A stretch of 64,000 nt of DNA from Opisthocomus hoazin. Its lineage: Eukaryota; Chordata; Aves; Opisthocomiformes; Opisthocomidae. Positions 1 through 11,600 of this stretch are shown in pieces (position 1 is the first letter of the stretch; each line of letters starts with the position of its first letter). The position numbers and the translations under genes were made by a program. The DNA lies in contig NC_134428.1 of assembly GCF_030867145.1 (NCBI RefSeq), forward strand, positions 19,571,537 to 19,635,536, given 5' to 3'. The notes under the pieces were generated by a model. It saw nothing but the letters and a program-made list of their open reading frames with translations. It had not been told where the DNA came from and searched no databases.

Positions 1-976
1 GGATAGCATCTTCCCTGTGAGATGAGCGTTTGCTAGCTTGAATGACAGAGGCATCAAGAATCTGTGGAGTGCCCCTTATTCAGCAAAGGAAAATGATTTG
101 AGACACTTCAGTCACCTAAATTCTTTGCAAAATATTGGGTTGGTAGATCTATAGTCCCTCAGATGAAGCCAGACATATCTGCTAATCTAAAAATGTAGGA
201 TTATTTTCTCAATTTGTACTACGTAGTATGTTCTGTAGAATGAGCAGTCCTAGTCTTGGAAATAGTAATTGTTGGCTTCAGTGGGCTTCAAGTCACAGCA
301 CTTTGTTCTAGTCTGTTGGGGTTTGTTGTTGTTGTTGGTTTTGTTCTTTCTAAGAGCCTCAAAATTGACCTGCTGAAGATCCTTGGGAACACTCAGTTTA
401 TTGAACATTTACTGCTTGTAACTTTTAGTAGGGAAAATTTCCTATTATTTGTGAGTATTTCTCAGGCATCATTAATTCTTTCTCTAGGATTTAAAACTTT
501 TAATTGTTCCTTCTTCTACACATGAACCCAGACAATGAACTTGATGTAGAACTCAGAACAAATCAGATGCTTTTAAAGTAATGATGTGCTTAAAACTTGT
601 TTTTGTGGTACTACTTTTTTACTCTTCTTCTGCACTTAGCATGACATTGTTAGATAAACATGCTGCAAAAGGTAAACTTTGATTTTTGGAAAAGTGATAC
701 GCTACACAGATGCTGTTGATCATTCTGTTGATCTCTGTAGATGAAAATTGTGTTTCTAAATTGGCTTGCTTTTACTTGGCTTCATATTTATTAGTGGCTT
801 GCTTTGCTTCTAAACAGTGAAGAACCAAGTCTGTAGATTACTGGAAGGTATGGTTTAAAATATTGCGGAACGTGTGATGTGCAGGGGATCGCATCTGTTT
901 TTACTGCATGTGCTGGGAAAGAAGATTAAGCGCATATATGTATGTTACCACAAGAAGTGAATTTGTTGTAATCTAG
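1..976 (+). other. SUN1 intron upstream of the transmembrane exons
   Basis: No exon could be supported. The stretch matches 23744-24719, which lies inside the SUN1 copy between the exon at 22789-22872 and the first transmembrane exon. Short open frames here are AT-rich and unsupported by splice phase. Confidence 0.7.
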
Positions 977-3900
977 GTTACTTTATGCTTGACGTGTTGC
1001 AAACAGTGGGAGCAACAGGATGGCTTGTGTCTCAGAAGGTGGTGTCTCTACTTTGGCTGGCCATTCTTTCTCCAGGTGACTGTCTCAGTCTCTCTGTGTG
1101 TGTGTGTGTGCGCGCATTGCCCGTTCCTTTTGACAAACTAGGACTCTGCAGGACATGGCGTACACTAATTCGACTATGCTTATGCTGTAGCTTTGGTGTC
1201 TTGAAATGCATGTGCTGGTTTTCTTTATTGACCAAAATATGCGTAATGAGAGGGTATATTTCTGTTCGCAGGCACAATGGGAGACTAAGCAGACCGTTTC
1301 ATGCGGGAACAAGTGTGTGAATAGCACAGAATATGGGGTGCCAAGAATAACGGGGCATGTTTTGGTTTGGTAGTCACTGCCCATGTTGGTATTCCTCTTA
1401 GCAAAAACTGATGCTGCTAATCTGTGCATTTCTTGAAACATCTTGAACTGTCTTCATTGTGTGGTAACTTCGATTCAAACATTGACTTCTGGCAAGATAG
1501 CGTTGTTCTAACAAATGAGCATTTCATATTTTTGCGTGGCTGTTGGTTTTGTTGAGTAGCTGGTGTTACAATGCTGTCGTGCTTGTGCTATCTAGATGTT
1601 AATAAGCTGCATGCATTGCCTGTGCTCACGCATTTCTCTGCTCCGCAAAGTGTTCTTGGCCACAGTTGCATGTCCCTCTGCTTGGTTCCTTTGAACACGT
1701 GCCGCAGTAATGACATTTCGCGCTACCACTTTTTGTCTTCTAGGGAGGGCAGCTTCTGGCATGTACAGGTTACTCAGAACTGGATGGTATCAACTTGCTA
1801 CTCTGATGTCTTTGCTCAAGGTGTTTCTTCTAAAGAGGTGTGTATCCTTTGAGAAAAGTGTTTTGTGAGCAAATGATTTACCCAGTTATAAAACAATACA
1901 AGAGGAGAAATGTGTTGTTTCATGTGAACTTTCCTCTCTCTTTCTCTAGATGCCTTCCAAAGACCTACAAGCTGTTCCTGTTTCTTCTCCCGCTCCTGTT
2001 TCTACTAGGTACGTGAATCGCTTAGTTATACTACAGACCGGTGTATGCTTACTGCAGCCGTTCCAAGAGAGCGTTTTTAGTTGAGCTCTCGGTTTATGAA
2101 GAAGACGCAGAAGCAAAAAAGAGCAAGTTTGTTTGTGACTAGGGCAGCAATTCAAGCTTTCAAAGTACTGACAAGTCAGTAGCCTTCCCCTTGCCGTGAA
2201 AGGAATACCCTCAATTTAATTTCGTAGAGCTCTTTAGAAAGTGAGAGTGGGTGCGTAAATGCACTGAAGTCCTTTTTTCTTCACCTCCCTTGATAAGAAT
2301 AGCAGTGAGGTCACAAAGAGCAGGTTGTGTACCGATTGCTTTGATTGTTGTTAATCTCCGTAAAAGTGGGGTTAGGTTCTTTGAGCAACTCATCCGAAGT
2401 CTTTCCCTTGCTCTGGACCATCCTTGAGTTGCTTAAAATACTGCTGTTTAGACTCTTAGTTGACAGTATTCCAGGCCAGCTGTCTTCTTTGAAATAAACA
2501 AACTCAGTTTCAAACACTTGCTGAAAGTGGTGGGCTGTTTCTGAAAAGCAGGTTCATGTCTTCGCATGCCCTAAAAACTTTAGAAACTACTTTGGGGAGA
2601 AGATGAAGCTTCGCAGAAACTTACAGTCAGGATTGAAAATCCTCTCTACTAGGGAGAATAAGAAAGGAAGAACTTCCCTACCCTCTGTAGAAAGTGCTGC
2701 TACTTCTTGCTAAGACAGTGCAAAAACAAGCGTCATGTTTGTGAACTGCGAGATTGCCTAATATCTAACAAAAGTTGGAAGAAACTTGGGCTTCCGTGGA
2801 AACAATGTGGTATGTAATACCTAGGGTACAGGGCAAGATATTTTCCATGGAGATAAAAAGCAGTTTTTACATCTGCCTTCAGTGAGCATGGCCTGTCTTC
2901 ATTGGTAAATGAGATCTAGGTCCCAGGGACGCAGTAGTATGAGATTGAGGATATACCATGAGACATAAGCGCAAGCTGCCTGCCATACAACGGTGTGAGC
3001 GGTACTGATGGATGTTCCCCAATGTGCTTGAGTGCTTGACTTCACAGTTTGAAAGCTGGCTCATACTGATTTTTGTTTAGACTGGAGTAGTGTGCGCTGT
3101 GTGACGTCTAGCTTGCAAACTTAAGGTAGCTTGTGTCACGAAGTAGGAAGACGACCTGTAGATCTAAGCAGTCTTCAGGGGGAATTCTCTTGAACACCCT
3201 TTTTGCCTTTTGTTTGTGATCTAGGTATATGGTTCTGGGGGTTTGATGGCTGCTTCTCACTATTACCTTTGTTGAACTGGATCAAAATTGATAGAATACA
3301 GAGAACAGAGGACTCTCTCCATGTTCGTGAACCGCAGGCTGATTCTTTGCACTCTGTGCAACCTCCAGAGGTAAGGGAGAACAGCCTAGGGAAGAACTCT
3401 GGTATCTTGGAAGACTTCTTAACTGCCATGCCTTCAATATTTGGCAAGAACTACTTGACACACAAGGCTAATGTGAATAAATGTCTTGATCTTTACATAT
3501 ATAAAAAAAAATTCTGTATACCTTAGGGTACCATCAACATCTTTGCTTCTGGTCGTGAAAGTGAGCTGGAAAAGCAAATGGCCTTTCTGTCTGAGAGATA
3601 CCATCACCTTGATGAAAAATATAGCAAAGTGATGCTTCTACTCCAGAACCTTCAAGATCAGGTTGCCCAGAAAAGTGACAAAAGCAAAACATTGATGCTA
3701 ATAAGAAATATGATGGGTCAACATCCTCAAGATGTGAGACTGGAGCAAAAGGTAAGATAGTCAGTTGTTGGTGCGTTTGGGTGGTGATCGACGTATCCTG
3801 TTTTAGTAATGCAGATTACTAGCCATTTGATTCAGGCTTGCGTCCAATTTTGTGAGCAAAAGTGATTTGCAGCCTTTTCTGCGGGATCTAGAGTTGCAGA

Positions 3901-6900
3901 TCCTCCAGAAGATCACTCTCCATATGTCTGTGACAAGCCAAAAGCTAACATCTGCAGTAGTAACAAAGGCTGTGACTAATGCAGGGGTTCGTGGAATCAC
4001 AGAAGCGGTGAGTGAGTTGAAGTTCTCGCAAGTTCAACTAAAACCGTAAGGAGTCCTTTTCTAGGCATTTTTTTGGAGCATCGCAGTCAATATAATTCTC
4101 AGTGATTTGAAGAGATGTTTAGAACATGAATTGAAATGGGGAGAACTACAGAAAATGCTTGATGAAGCGTACGCTTACAGCATTGCTTGTTGCCTGTTGC
4201 GAATGTTGGTTTTTTTTTCCAAAGTATGCTATCTTGAAAATTGCAGAATTCCCAAAAAAACAGCTATACCAAAGCAATGCAGCTCAGGGTCTTGGGAAGG
4301 TGGGGGAAAGAATGCAACTTTTGAAGAAAGCACCAGTCAATATGCAGTATGAATTTGTATTTTAAGCCAAAAAACCATGCACTAAAAATGGCCTCTGTCT
4401 TGAGAGAGGCTTTCAAAGACTTGCGATGGAGTGCAGCATCTCAAAAAGATGCTTATTCTACATGTATACAGATGTGTATAGATCAATTACTTTATCAGTT
4501 GATATTATTAAATTCTTCCCTTTCTCCCCTTCTATGTGTACATCTGTAGCAAGTCCAGACTATTGTAAACAATGCCCTGAAACTTTTCTCTCAAGACAAG
4601 ACTGGTATGGTGGATTTCGCCTTGGAATCTGCAGGTAAATAGTGGAGGAAACTCCACTTTCACAATTCGTGTTATTTTATAGTATCTACTAAAAATGTCG
4701 AAAGATCTGCTTGCGTGGGGTGTATGCACCACTGAACTCACTAGGGAAAATGTGTATGTTTTAGCCCTCTGAGGTGAAAAGCCTTGAACATTCTGAAAAG
4801 AACACTGTACTTGATAGAAGCATTGTATCCCCAGCTAATGACTAGACTTGAACAGTATCTTTACTAGTTGGTTTTGAGGAAAAGAACTGGTATGTTCACG
4901 AAGCTTTGTACAAATCTCTGGCTGAAAAGTCTTCAGGAAGAAATGAGTAATTATTTCGGCTAACCTGATACATCTTTTTTAAGGTGGCAGCATTCTGAGT
5001 ACTCGCTGTTCTGAAACCTATAACACCAACAGAGCAGTGATCAGCCTCTTTGGAATTCCTCTGTGGTACTTCTCTCAGCCTCCAAGGGCGGTGATTCAGG
5101 TAATTAAAGGCCGAGTAAAGAAATTCAGCAATGTTATTTTGTGCTGAGGGGTTTGGATTGTTTCTTGGATGCTGGATGTTTCTGTCTGCAACACACTGTG
5201 GGGCACGGGTCCTTTGAACGATGTTCCCAAGAGTGCCATTCTTCTGGTAGTTCCTGGGCACTGCTCAAGTCGTCTTCCAGCAAAACGAAGACCCTGCTAG
5301 GAGGCTTGGGTGGTACACTGGACTTCTGCAGAGTGTGAGCACTGGGAGGGTTCCTGTTGTGAAGTAGTCTCCAGGCGGATCTTCAAAACGCTGCTGGCTG
5401 TTCGGGTGGATATGCTGTCTCCCTGAAGAATGCTACCAAATAGATTATATTCTGCCACTTACTCTCTAAGACTGTCCCTAATAATTCAGAATTCGCCACA
5501 ACTCTTTCTGGCAAAATGCTTGTGGCTGCAGGTTTTGTTGTTGCTGTTGTGTTCCATCCTGTTCTCTCCCCTTTCCTCCTGTCTAGCCGGACATGTATCC
5601 AGGAAACTGCTGGGCTTTCAAAGGATCACAGGGGTATCTCGTAGTTCAACTTTCAAGGAAGATCTATCCGACTGCCTTTACGTTGGAACACATCCCAAAA
5701 GCACTTTCAGCAACAGGAGAGATCTCCAGTGCTCTGAGGAGCTTTGCAGTATATGTAAGTCTGTCTGTGAACTTCAGAGGATATTTGTATGCATAAAGAA
5801 TATTTGTGGCGCAGATCTTGGAAAATAAGGACTGAAGGGAGGACAGCTAAGGAGAGAAACTGTTTGCTTTTAAAATTGCTGTTTTTGTAATCAGCTTTGA
5901 GACTAGGAATAAGAAGTGTTACAGCTAATTTTGAGGGAGCTGTTTCTTTTTTTCCTGCTTTATACAGTAGTAAACATTTTTGGAGGGAGGTGACTGTTTT
6001 TGATTTGGTATCGTTCTTTCAGGCACTCAAATTGTTCCATCCTTCCACCACTCCTACTGCTTACCCTCTCCCTCCCCAGTGTTGGCTTTGCACCTTGTCT
6101 GTGATGTGCCTTCAGTGTGTTTTAAATTGTTTTTAACTAGCACCACAGCTGCTTAGGCAGGACTGCAGAACAGAAGACCACAGGCTACATCAGAGCGTAG
6201 CTGTGATACCTGAGAACATTTGTCTAGCTCCATTAAATGCTGAAGCCGCCGTCTGCAAGCATCTGAATCTTGGCTTCCGTCTTGTTTGTGATGTTGCTGT
6301 TTTCTCATTCTTGTTTGTCCTGAGCAGTTTACATTGTCCACTGCGATCTTGGTTGTGCCATGGAAATGATGGGGTTTGACCATGAAAACAGCAACATACA
6401 AACATAGCACAGCTCTTTGCAGTTCAGGAAAGTCAAATGCAGAGCTGTGGCTGAAGAAGCATGACGTTCCACGGGAAGTATTCTGACCTCGGTTTCAGAG
6501 ACTTGCGTTGACAGGCAGTTAGGTAGGCATGCTTCTGGCTTTGGTTTGACTTGAAATGTGATGGAAGCAAACGTCTTTCTCCTGTTGTTGTAGGGTCTAG
6601 ATAATGAATATCAAGAAGGCGGCAAGCTTCTAGGACAGTATGTCTACGACCAAGACGGAGAACCACTGCAGACCTTTCCAGTGATGGTAAGTCTGGATGA
6701 GAAGATTTCAAGTGTCAGAAGAAGCACACGCATATTTTCTAGGGTAGTGCACAATGAGCAGTGAAGGAAAAAGGCTTCATTCTCTGTTGGGCACTGTAGA
6801 AACTGAGGTGGAAAGTAGCTACTGATCTGCCTCAAAACCTAAGGTTCGGATAGGTTAGAGGGGAGGAAAGTTTTGTGCCAGGTGGACACAAGTGGTGTGA

Positions 6901-7255
6901 AGATACCGAACGTATGAGGAGTCTGCTTCATGCTGCTTCTGACTCCCTTCACAAAAAAACCCCCAACAAACCGGTTGTAAGGCAAAGAAGGTTCTGTTCC
7001 AAGTGGCAGAAGGTTCCCAAGGCATCACTCAGTTATTAATCAAAGTTGGTAGTTGCAGGAATGAAGGAAAGCGCCTTCAGTTGCACCTGTTTATACTCAA
7101 AACCGAACTCTGGTTTGTGTGTTTGTTTTTTCCTTCTGCAGGAGAAAAGTGAAAACGCATTCCAAATAGTGGAACTGAGAGTGTTTTCTAACTGGGGACA
7201 TCCGGAATATACCTGCCTTTATCGGTTCAGAGTGCATGGGAAACTTGCCGAATAA
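977..7255 (+). CDS. SUN1: SUN1-like cassette A: transmembrane exons through SUN domain (5' end outside window)
   Basis: SUN1 spans the inner nuclear membrane. Its luminal SUN domain binds KASH peptides to bridge nucleus and cytoskeleton. Exons recognised by homology and GT/AG sites: 977-1075, 1744-1837, 1950-2008 (hydrophobic, membrane region), 3225-3370 and 3527-3751 (start of luminal coil), 3836-4007, 4550-4634, 4984-5099, 5587-5754, 6594-6686, 7142-7255 (stop TAA). The SUN domain keeps the three cysteine contexts known from SUN1/SUN2: RCSETY (KASH disulfide) and the NCWAF/YTCLYRF pair (internal disulfide). Exon 3527-3751 ends in phase 0 but 3836-4007 begins in phase 2, so ordinary splicing shifts the frame and meets a TGA. 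Skipping the 172-nt exon restores it. The native 3'UTR is cut after about 90 bp by a CR1 fragment. N-terminal exons would lie left of the window. It could be a pseudogene or a shortened paralogue. Confidence 0.8.
1098..1116. repeat. (TG)n/(CG)n simple repeat
   Basis: A short TG run passing into CGCG lies just after the donor of the first transmembrane exon. It is repeated at about 24841-24859 in the second copy. Confidence 0.8.
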
Positions 7256-7346
7256 TCTCCAGCACTTCAGCTTGGACTGGTTTTACGGTTGTGCATTTTG
7301 TTCTCGATTTTTGTATATGCCGGAAAGCCTAGAAGACTGGAATCTT

Positions 7347-8244
7347 GCCTTTTTCTTCGTGGAGGCAGTCGTGATGCATGGGGCTGACTGCCTAGGTCTG
7401 GGCAACCCCGTGCGTGGGCCTTCGTCCGCCTCGTCATTTGCCTGCCCCTCCGGTTCCATTGCCTCATACCTATTGCGTCAGGGCACCTGGGGTGGAGAGG
7501 GAGGCCAGGAGGGGATTCGCCTGCCGCCCCGAGCAGGGACCCGTTTCCATTCCCCGCTGTCTCTCAGGTGCTCTCCTTCAGCCTGGTGGCGAGAGGGCAG
7601 GGGATCTTCTGCTTCTTGCGGAACGTCCATCCTGTGCGCTTGTTTCGGGGGTGGCAGGGCATGGCTCCACCAGTCTATTTCCCTCTCGCACTCCCTGATG
7701 CTCCTGAACCTTTCTGCCTCCTCTTTGAGCTCTGCCACCAGGACGAGCAGATCATCCACCTGGTCACAGCGCACGCAGGCGTTCTGCCTGCTGCCCTCCC
7801 ATACCAGTGACAGGCTCGGGCACTCCCTGCAGCCAGAGACCTGCACAGCTGCCTGTTTATGCGGGAGCTCTGTCTGGGTCTCCGTATTCTGCCTGGTGAC
7901 GGCTTTCAGGCGAGTGGAGACCCTAGCTACTAGCTGAGCAAGTGATGACCACCGGCTGAATTTACCCCGGTAGCTGGCCGAGCCTCGGGGCCCTGCCTGC
8001 ACCAGCTGCCGTGCCAACTGCCGTGGCAGGCCCTGTTTGCCCGTCCTGGTCGCCGCACTGCGGGTCGCTCACGCTCCCTCGGGGCTGCTTTTGTGAGGGG
8101 GGAGGGTGCCGCCGTCACTCTTGACCCCGCTCTTCTTTGGGGGGGGGGGTTGGTGGGGGCACGCTCTCTCTCGCCGGGCGCCTGTCTCGGCTGTTGGGCC
8201 GCTGAGAAAAGGTTTCCCCGGCACGATCCCTCGCTCCGGAGCCC
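7347..8244 (-). mobile_element. CR1 5'-terminal fragment with ORF1 N-terminus (inverted, copy 1)
   Basis: On the minus strand this reads as the GC-rich 5' region and the first part of CR1 ORF1. Recognisable parts are a C-x2-C...C-x2-C zinc-binding pattern (CREC, then CVRC), a charged helix with RSIRECEREIDWW, and the NRYEA...ITTAST linker that normally precedes the ORF1 esterase domain. The esterase, ORF2 and 3' tail are absent. One TGA interrupts the frame just before the RNRYEA stretch and is shared by all four copies in the window. The outer end abuts SUN1 3'UTR, and the CR1 5' terminus abuts GET4 exon 1 sequence at 8245. Naming the element CR1 rests on recalled motif similarity, not on a search. 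Confidence 0.7.
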
Positions 8245-8330
8245 AGATGTACCGGACGCTCTTCTTCACGTGGGACCCGGCCGGCCGCCCTGCCCCTCCC
8301 CGCCCCGCCTTCCAGAGGCTTGCCACACAC
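8245..8330 (+). pseudogene. GET4: GET4 exon 1 remnant plus start of intron 1
   Basis: The first 20 or so bases encode the end of GET4 exon 1 (QMYRTLF context) and match 16698 onward. The splice donor is damaged: the intact copy reads CTCAG then GTGGGG, here TTCAC then GTGGGA. The upstream two thirds of the exon, including the start codon, are missing because CR1 sequence abuts it. A non-functional fragment. Confidence 0.75.
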
Positions 8331-8680
8331 CCGGGCCTCCTGCCGCCCGCCGCGCCAGCGCCCGCTCGTAATTGGCCGGCGCTTCTGCCGATCTCGACCT
8401 CCTGTGCTCTCATTGGGCTGCGGGGAAGCGGGGCGGGTACGTGCCGCGGAGGGTAGGGCGAGCGGCCGGCCCGGCCTGAGGGTAGCGCGGCGCCCGCGGG
8501 TCGCTGCATCCCGGCCCGACCCGGCCGTGTGAGATGGCCTGGGTGACGGGCAGCGCTGAGTTTCGCCCCCCAGTCCCCAAGCGTCCCTTGGCGGCCCCAG
8601 GAGGGAATGGCCCGGGCCTGCCCGCCCTCCAGCGTCCGGCGTCCCCCGGGGGCTAGGGCCTGGGCCCTGCCGTGCTTCAA
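8331..8680 (+). promoter_or_regulatory. GC-rich, promoter-like segment with CCAAT and GC boxes
   Basis: This CpG-dense stretch follows the GET4 remnant. It contains two inverted CCAAT boxes (ATTGG at 8371 and 8412) and a GC box (GGGGCGGG at 8430-8437). It may simply be GET4 intron 1 CpG-island sequence. It ends abruptly at about 8681, where SUN1 intron sequence resumes after a run of A. The identical arrangement is at 32077-32425. Promoter activity is inference only. Confidence 0.35.
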
Positions 8681-11600
8681 AAACTGCTGTTTAGACTGGT
8701 TAGTTGACAGTATTCCAGGCCAGCTGTCTACTTTGAAATAAACAAACTCAGTTTCAAACACTTGCCAAAAGTGGTGGGCTGTTTCTGAAAAGCAGGTTCA
8801 TGTCTTCGCATGTCCTAAAAACTTTAGAAACTACTCTGGGGAGAAGATGAAGCTTCGCAGAAACTTACAGTCAGGATTCAAAATCCTCTCTACTAGGGAG
8901 AATAAGAAAGGAAGAACTTCCCTACCCTCTGTAGAAAGTGCTGCTACTTCTTGCTAAGACAGTGCAAAAACAAGCGTCATGTTTGTGAACTGCAAGATTG
9001 CCTAATATCTAACAAAAGTTGGAAGAAACTTGGGCTTCGTGGAAACAATGTGGTATGTAGTACGTAGGGTACAGGGCAAGATATTTTCCATGGAGATAAA
9101 AAGCAGTTTTTACATCTGCCTTCAGTGAGCATGGCCTGTCTTAATTGGTAAATGAGATCTAGGTCCCAGGGACGCAGTAGTATGAGACTGAGGATATACC
9201 ATGAGACATAAGCGCAAGCTGCCTGCCATACAACGGTGTGAGCGGTACTGATGGATGTTCCCCAATGTGCTTGAGTGCTTGACTTCACAGTTTGAAAGCT
9301 GGCTCATACTGATTTTTGTTTAGACTGGAGTAGTATGCGCTGTGTGACGTCTACTTTGCAAACTTGAGGTAGCTTGTGTCACGAAGTAGGAAGACGACCT
9401 GTGGATCTAAGCAGTCTTCAGGGGGAATTCTCTTGAACACCCTTTTTGCCTTTTGTTTGTGATCTAGGTATATGGTTCTGGGGGTTTGATGGCTGCTTCT
9501 CACTAATACCTTCATTGAACTGGATCAAAATTGATAGAATACAGAGAACAGAGGACTCTCTCCGTGTTCGTGAACCGCAGGCTGATTCTTTGCACTCTGT
9601 GCAACCTCCAGAGGTAAGGGAGAACAGTCTAGGGAAGAACTCTGATGTCTTGGAAGACTTCTTAACTGCCATGCCTTCAATATTTGGCAAGAAATACTTG
9701 ACACACAAGACTAATGTGAATAAATGTCTTGATCTTTACATATATAAAAAAAAATTCTGTATACCTTAGGGTGCCATCAACATCTTTGCTTCTGGTCGTG
9801 AAAGTGAAAGTGAGCTGGAAAAGCAAATGGCCTTTCTGTCTGAGAGATACCATCACCTTGATGAAAAATATAGCAAAGTGATGCTTCTACTCCAGAACCT
9901 TCAAGATCAGGTTGCCCAGAAAAGTGACAAAAGCAAAACATTGACGCTAATAAGAAATATGATGGGTCAACATCCTCAAGATGTGAGACTGGAGCAAAAG
10001 GTAAGATAGTCAGTTGTTGGTGCTTTCTGGTGCTGATCGACGTATCCTGTTTTAGTAGTGCAGATTACTAGCCATTTCATTCAGGCTTGCGTCCAATTTT
10101 GTGAGCAAAAGTGATTTGCAGCCTTTTCTGCGGGATCTAGAGTTGCAGATCCTCCAGAAGATCGCTGTCCATATGTCTGTGACAAGCCAAAAGCTAACAT
10201 CTGAAGTAGTAACAAAGGCTGTGACTAATGCAGGGGTTCGTGGAATCACAGAAGCGGTGAGTGAGTTGAAGTTCTCGCAAGTTCAACTAAAACCGTCAGG
10301 CGTTCTTTTTCTAGGCATTTTTTGGAGCATCGCAGTCAATATAAATGTCAGTGACTTGAAGAGATGTTTAGAACATGAATTGAAATGGGGAGAACTACAG
10401 AAAATGCTTGATGAAGCGTACACTTACAGCATTGCTTGTTGCCTGTTGCGAATGTTGGTTTTTTTTTCCAAAGTATGCTATCTTGAAAATTGCAGAATTC
10501 CCAAAAAACAGCTGTACCAAAGCAATGCAGCTCAGGGTCTTGGGAAGGTGGGGGAAAGATACAACTTTTGAAGAAGGCACCAGTCAATATGCAGTATGAA
10601 TTTGTATTTTAAGCCAAAAAACCATGCACTAAAAATGGCCTCTGTCTTGAGAGAGGCTTTCAAAGACTTGCGATGGAGTGCAGCATCTCAAAAAGATGCT
10701 TATTCTACATGTATACAGATGTGTATAGATCAATTACTTTATCAGTTGATATTATTAAATTCTTCCCTTTCTCCTCTTCTATGTGTATATCTGTAGCAAG
10801 TCCAGACTATTGTAAACAATGCCCTGAAACTTTTCTCTCAAGACAAGACTGGTATGGTGGATTTCGCGTTGGAATCTGGAGGTAAATAGTGGAGGAAACT
10901 CCACTTTCACGATTTGTGTTATTTATAGTATCTACTAAAAATGTGGAAAGATCTGCTTGCGTGGGGTGTATGCACCACTGAACTCGCTAGGGAAAATGTG
11001 TATGTTTTAGCCCTCTGAGGTGAAAAGCCTTGAACATTCTGAAAAGAACACTGTACTTGATAGAAGCATTGTATCCCCAGCCAATGACTAGACTTGAACA
11101 GTATCTTTACTAGTTGGTTTTAAGGAAAAGAACTGGTATGTTCACGAAGCTTTGTACAAATCTCTGGCTGAAAAGTCTTCAGGAAGAAATGAGTAATTAT
11201 TTCGGCTAACCTGATACCTCTTTTTTAAGGTGGCAGCATTCTGAGTACTCGCTGTTCTGAAACCTATGACACCAAACCAGCAGTGATCAGTCTCTTTGGA
11301 ATTCTTCTGTGGTACCTCTCTCAGCCTCCAAGGGTGGTGATTCAGGTAATTAAAGGCCGAGTAAAGAAATTCAGCAATGTTATTTTGTGCTGAGGGGTTT
11401 GGATTGTTTCTTGGATGCTGGATGTTTCTGTCTGCAACACACTGTGGGGCACGGGTCCTTTGAACTATGTTCCCAAGAGTGCCATTCTTCTGGTAGTTCC
11501 TGGGCACTGCTCAAGTCGTCTTCCAGCAAAACAAAGACCCTGCTAGGAGGCTTGGGTGGTACACTGGACTTCTGCAGAGTGTGAGCACTGGGAAGGTTCC

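Noticed and set aside
640-671. Small exon-like segment between TGCACTTAG and GTAAAC (copy near 24383)
   Set aside because: Phase-incompatible with both neighbouring SUN1 exons: it introduces a TGA in the needed frame.
1032-1441. Minus-strand frames over the transmembrane exons
   Set aside because: Shadows of the + strand exon and the TG repeat.
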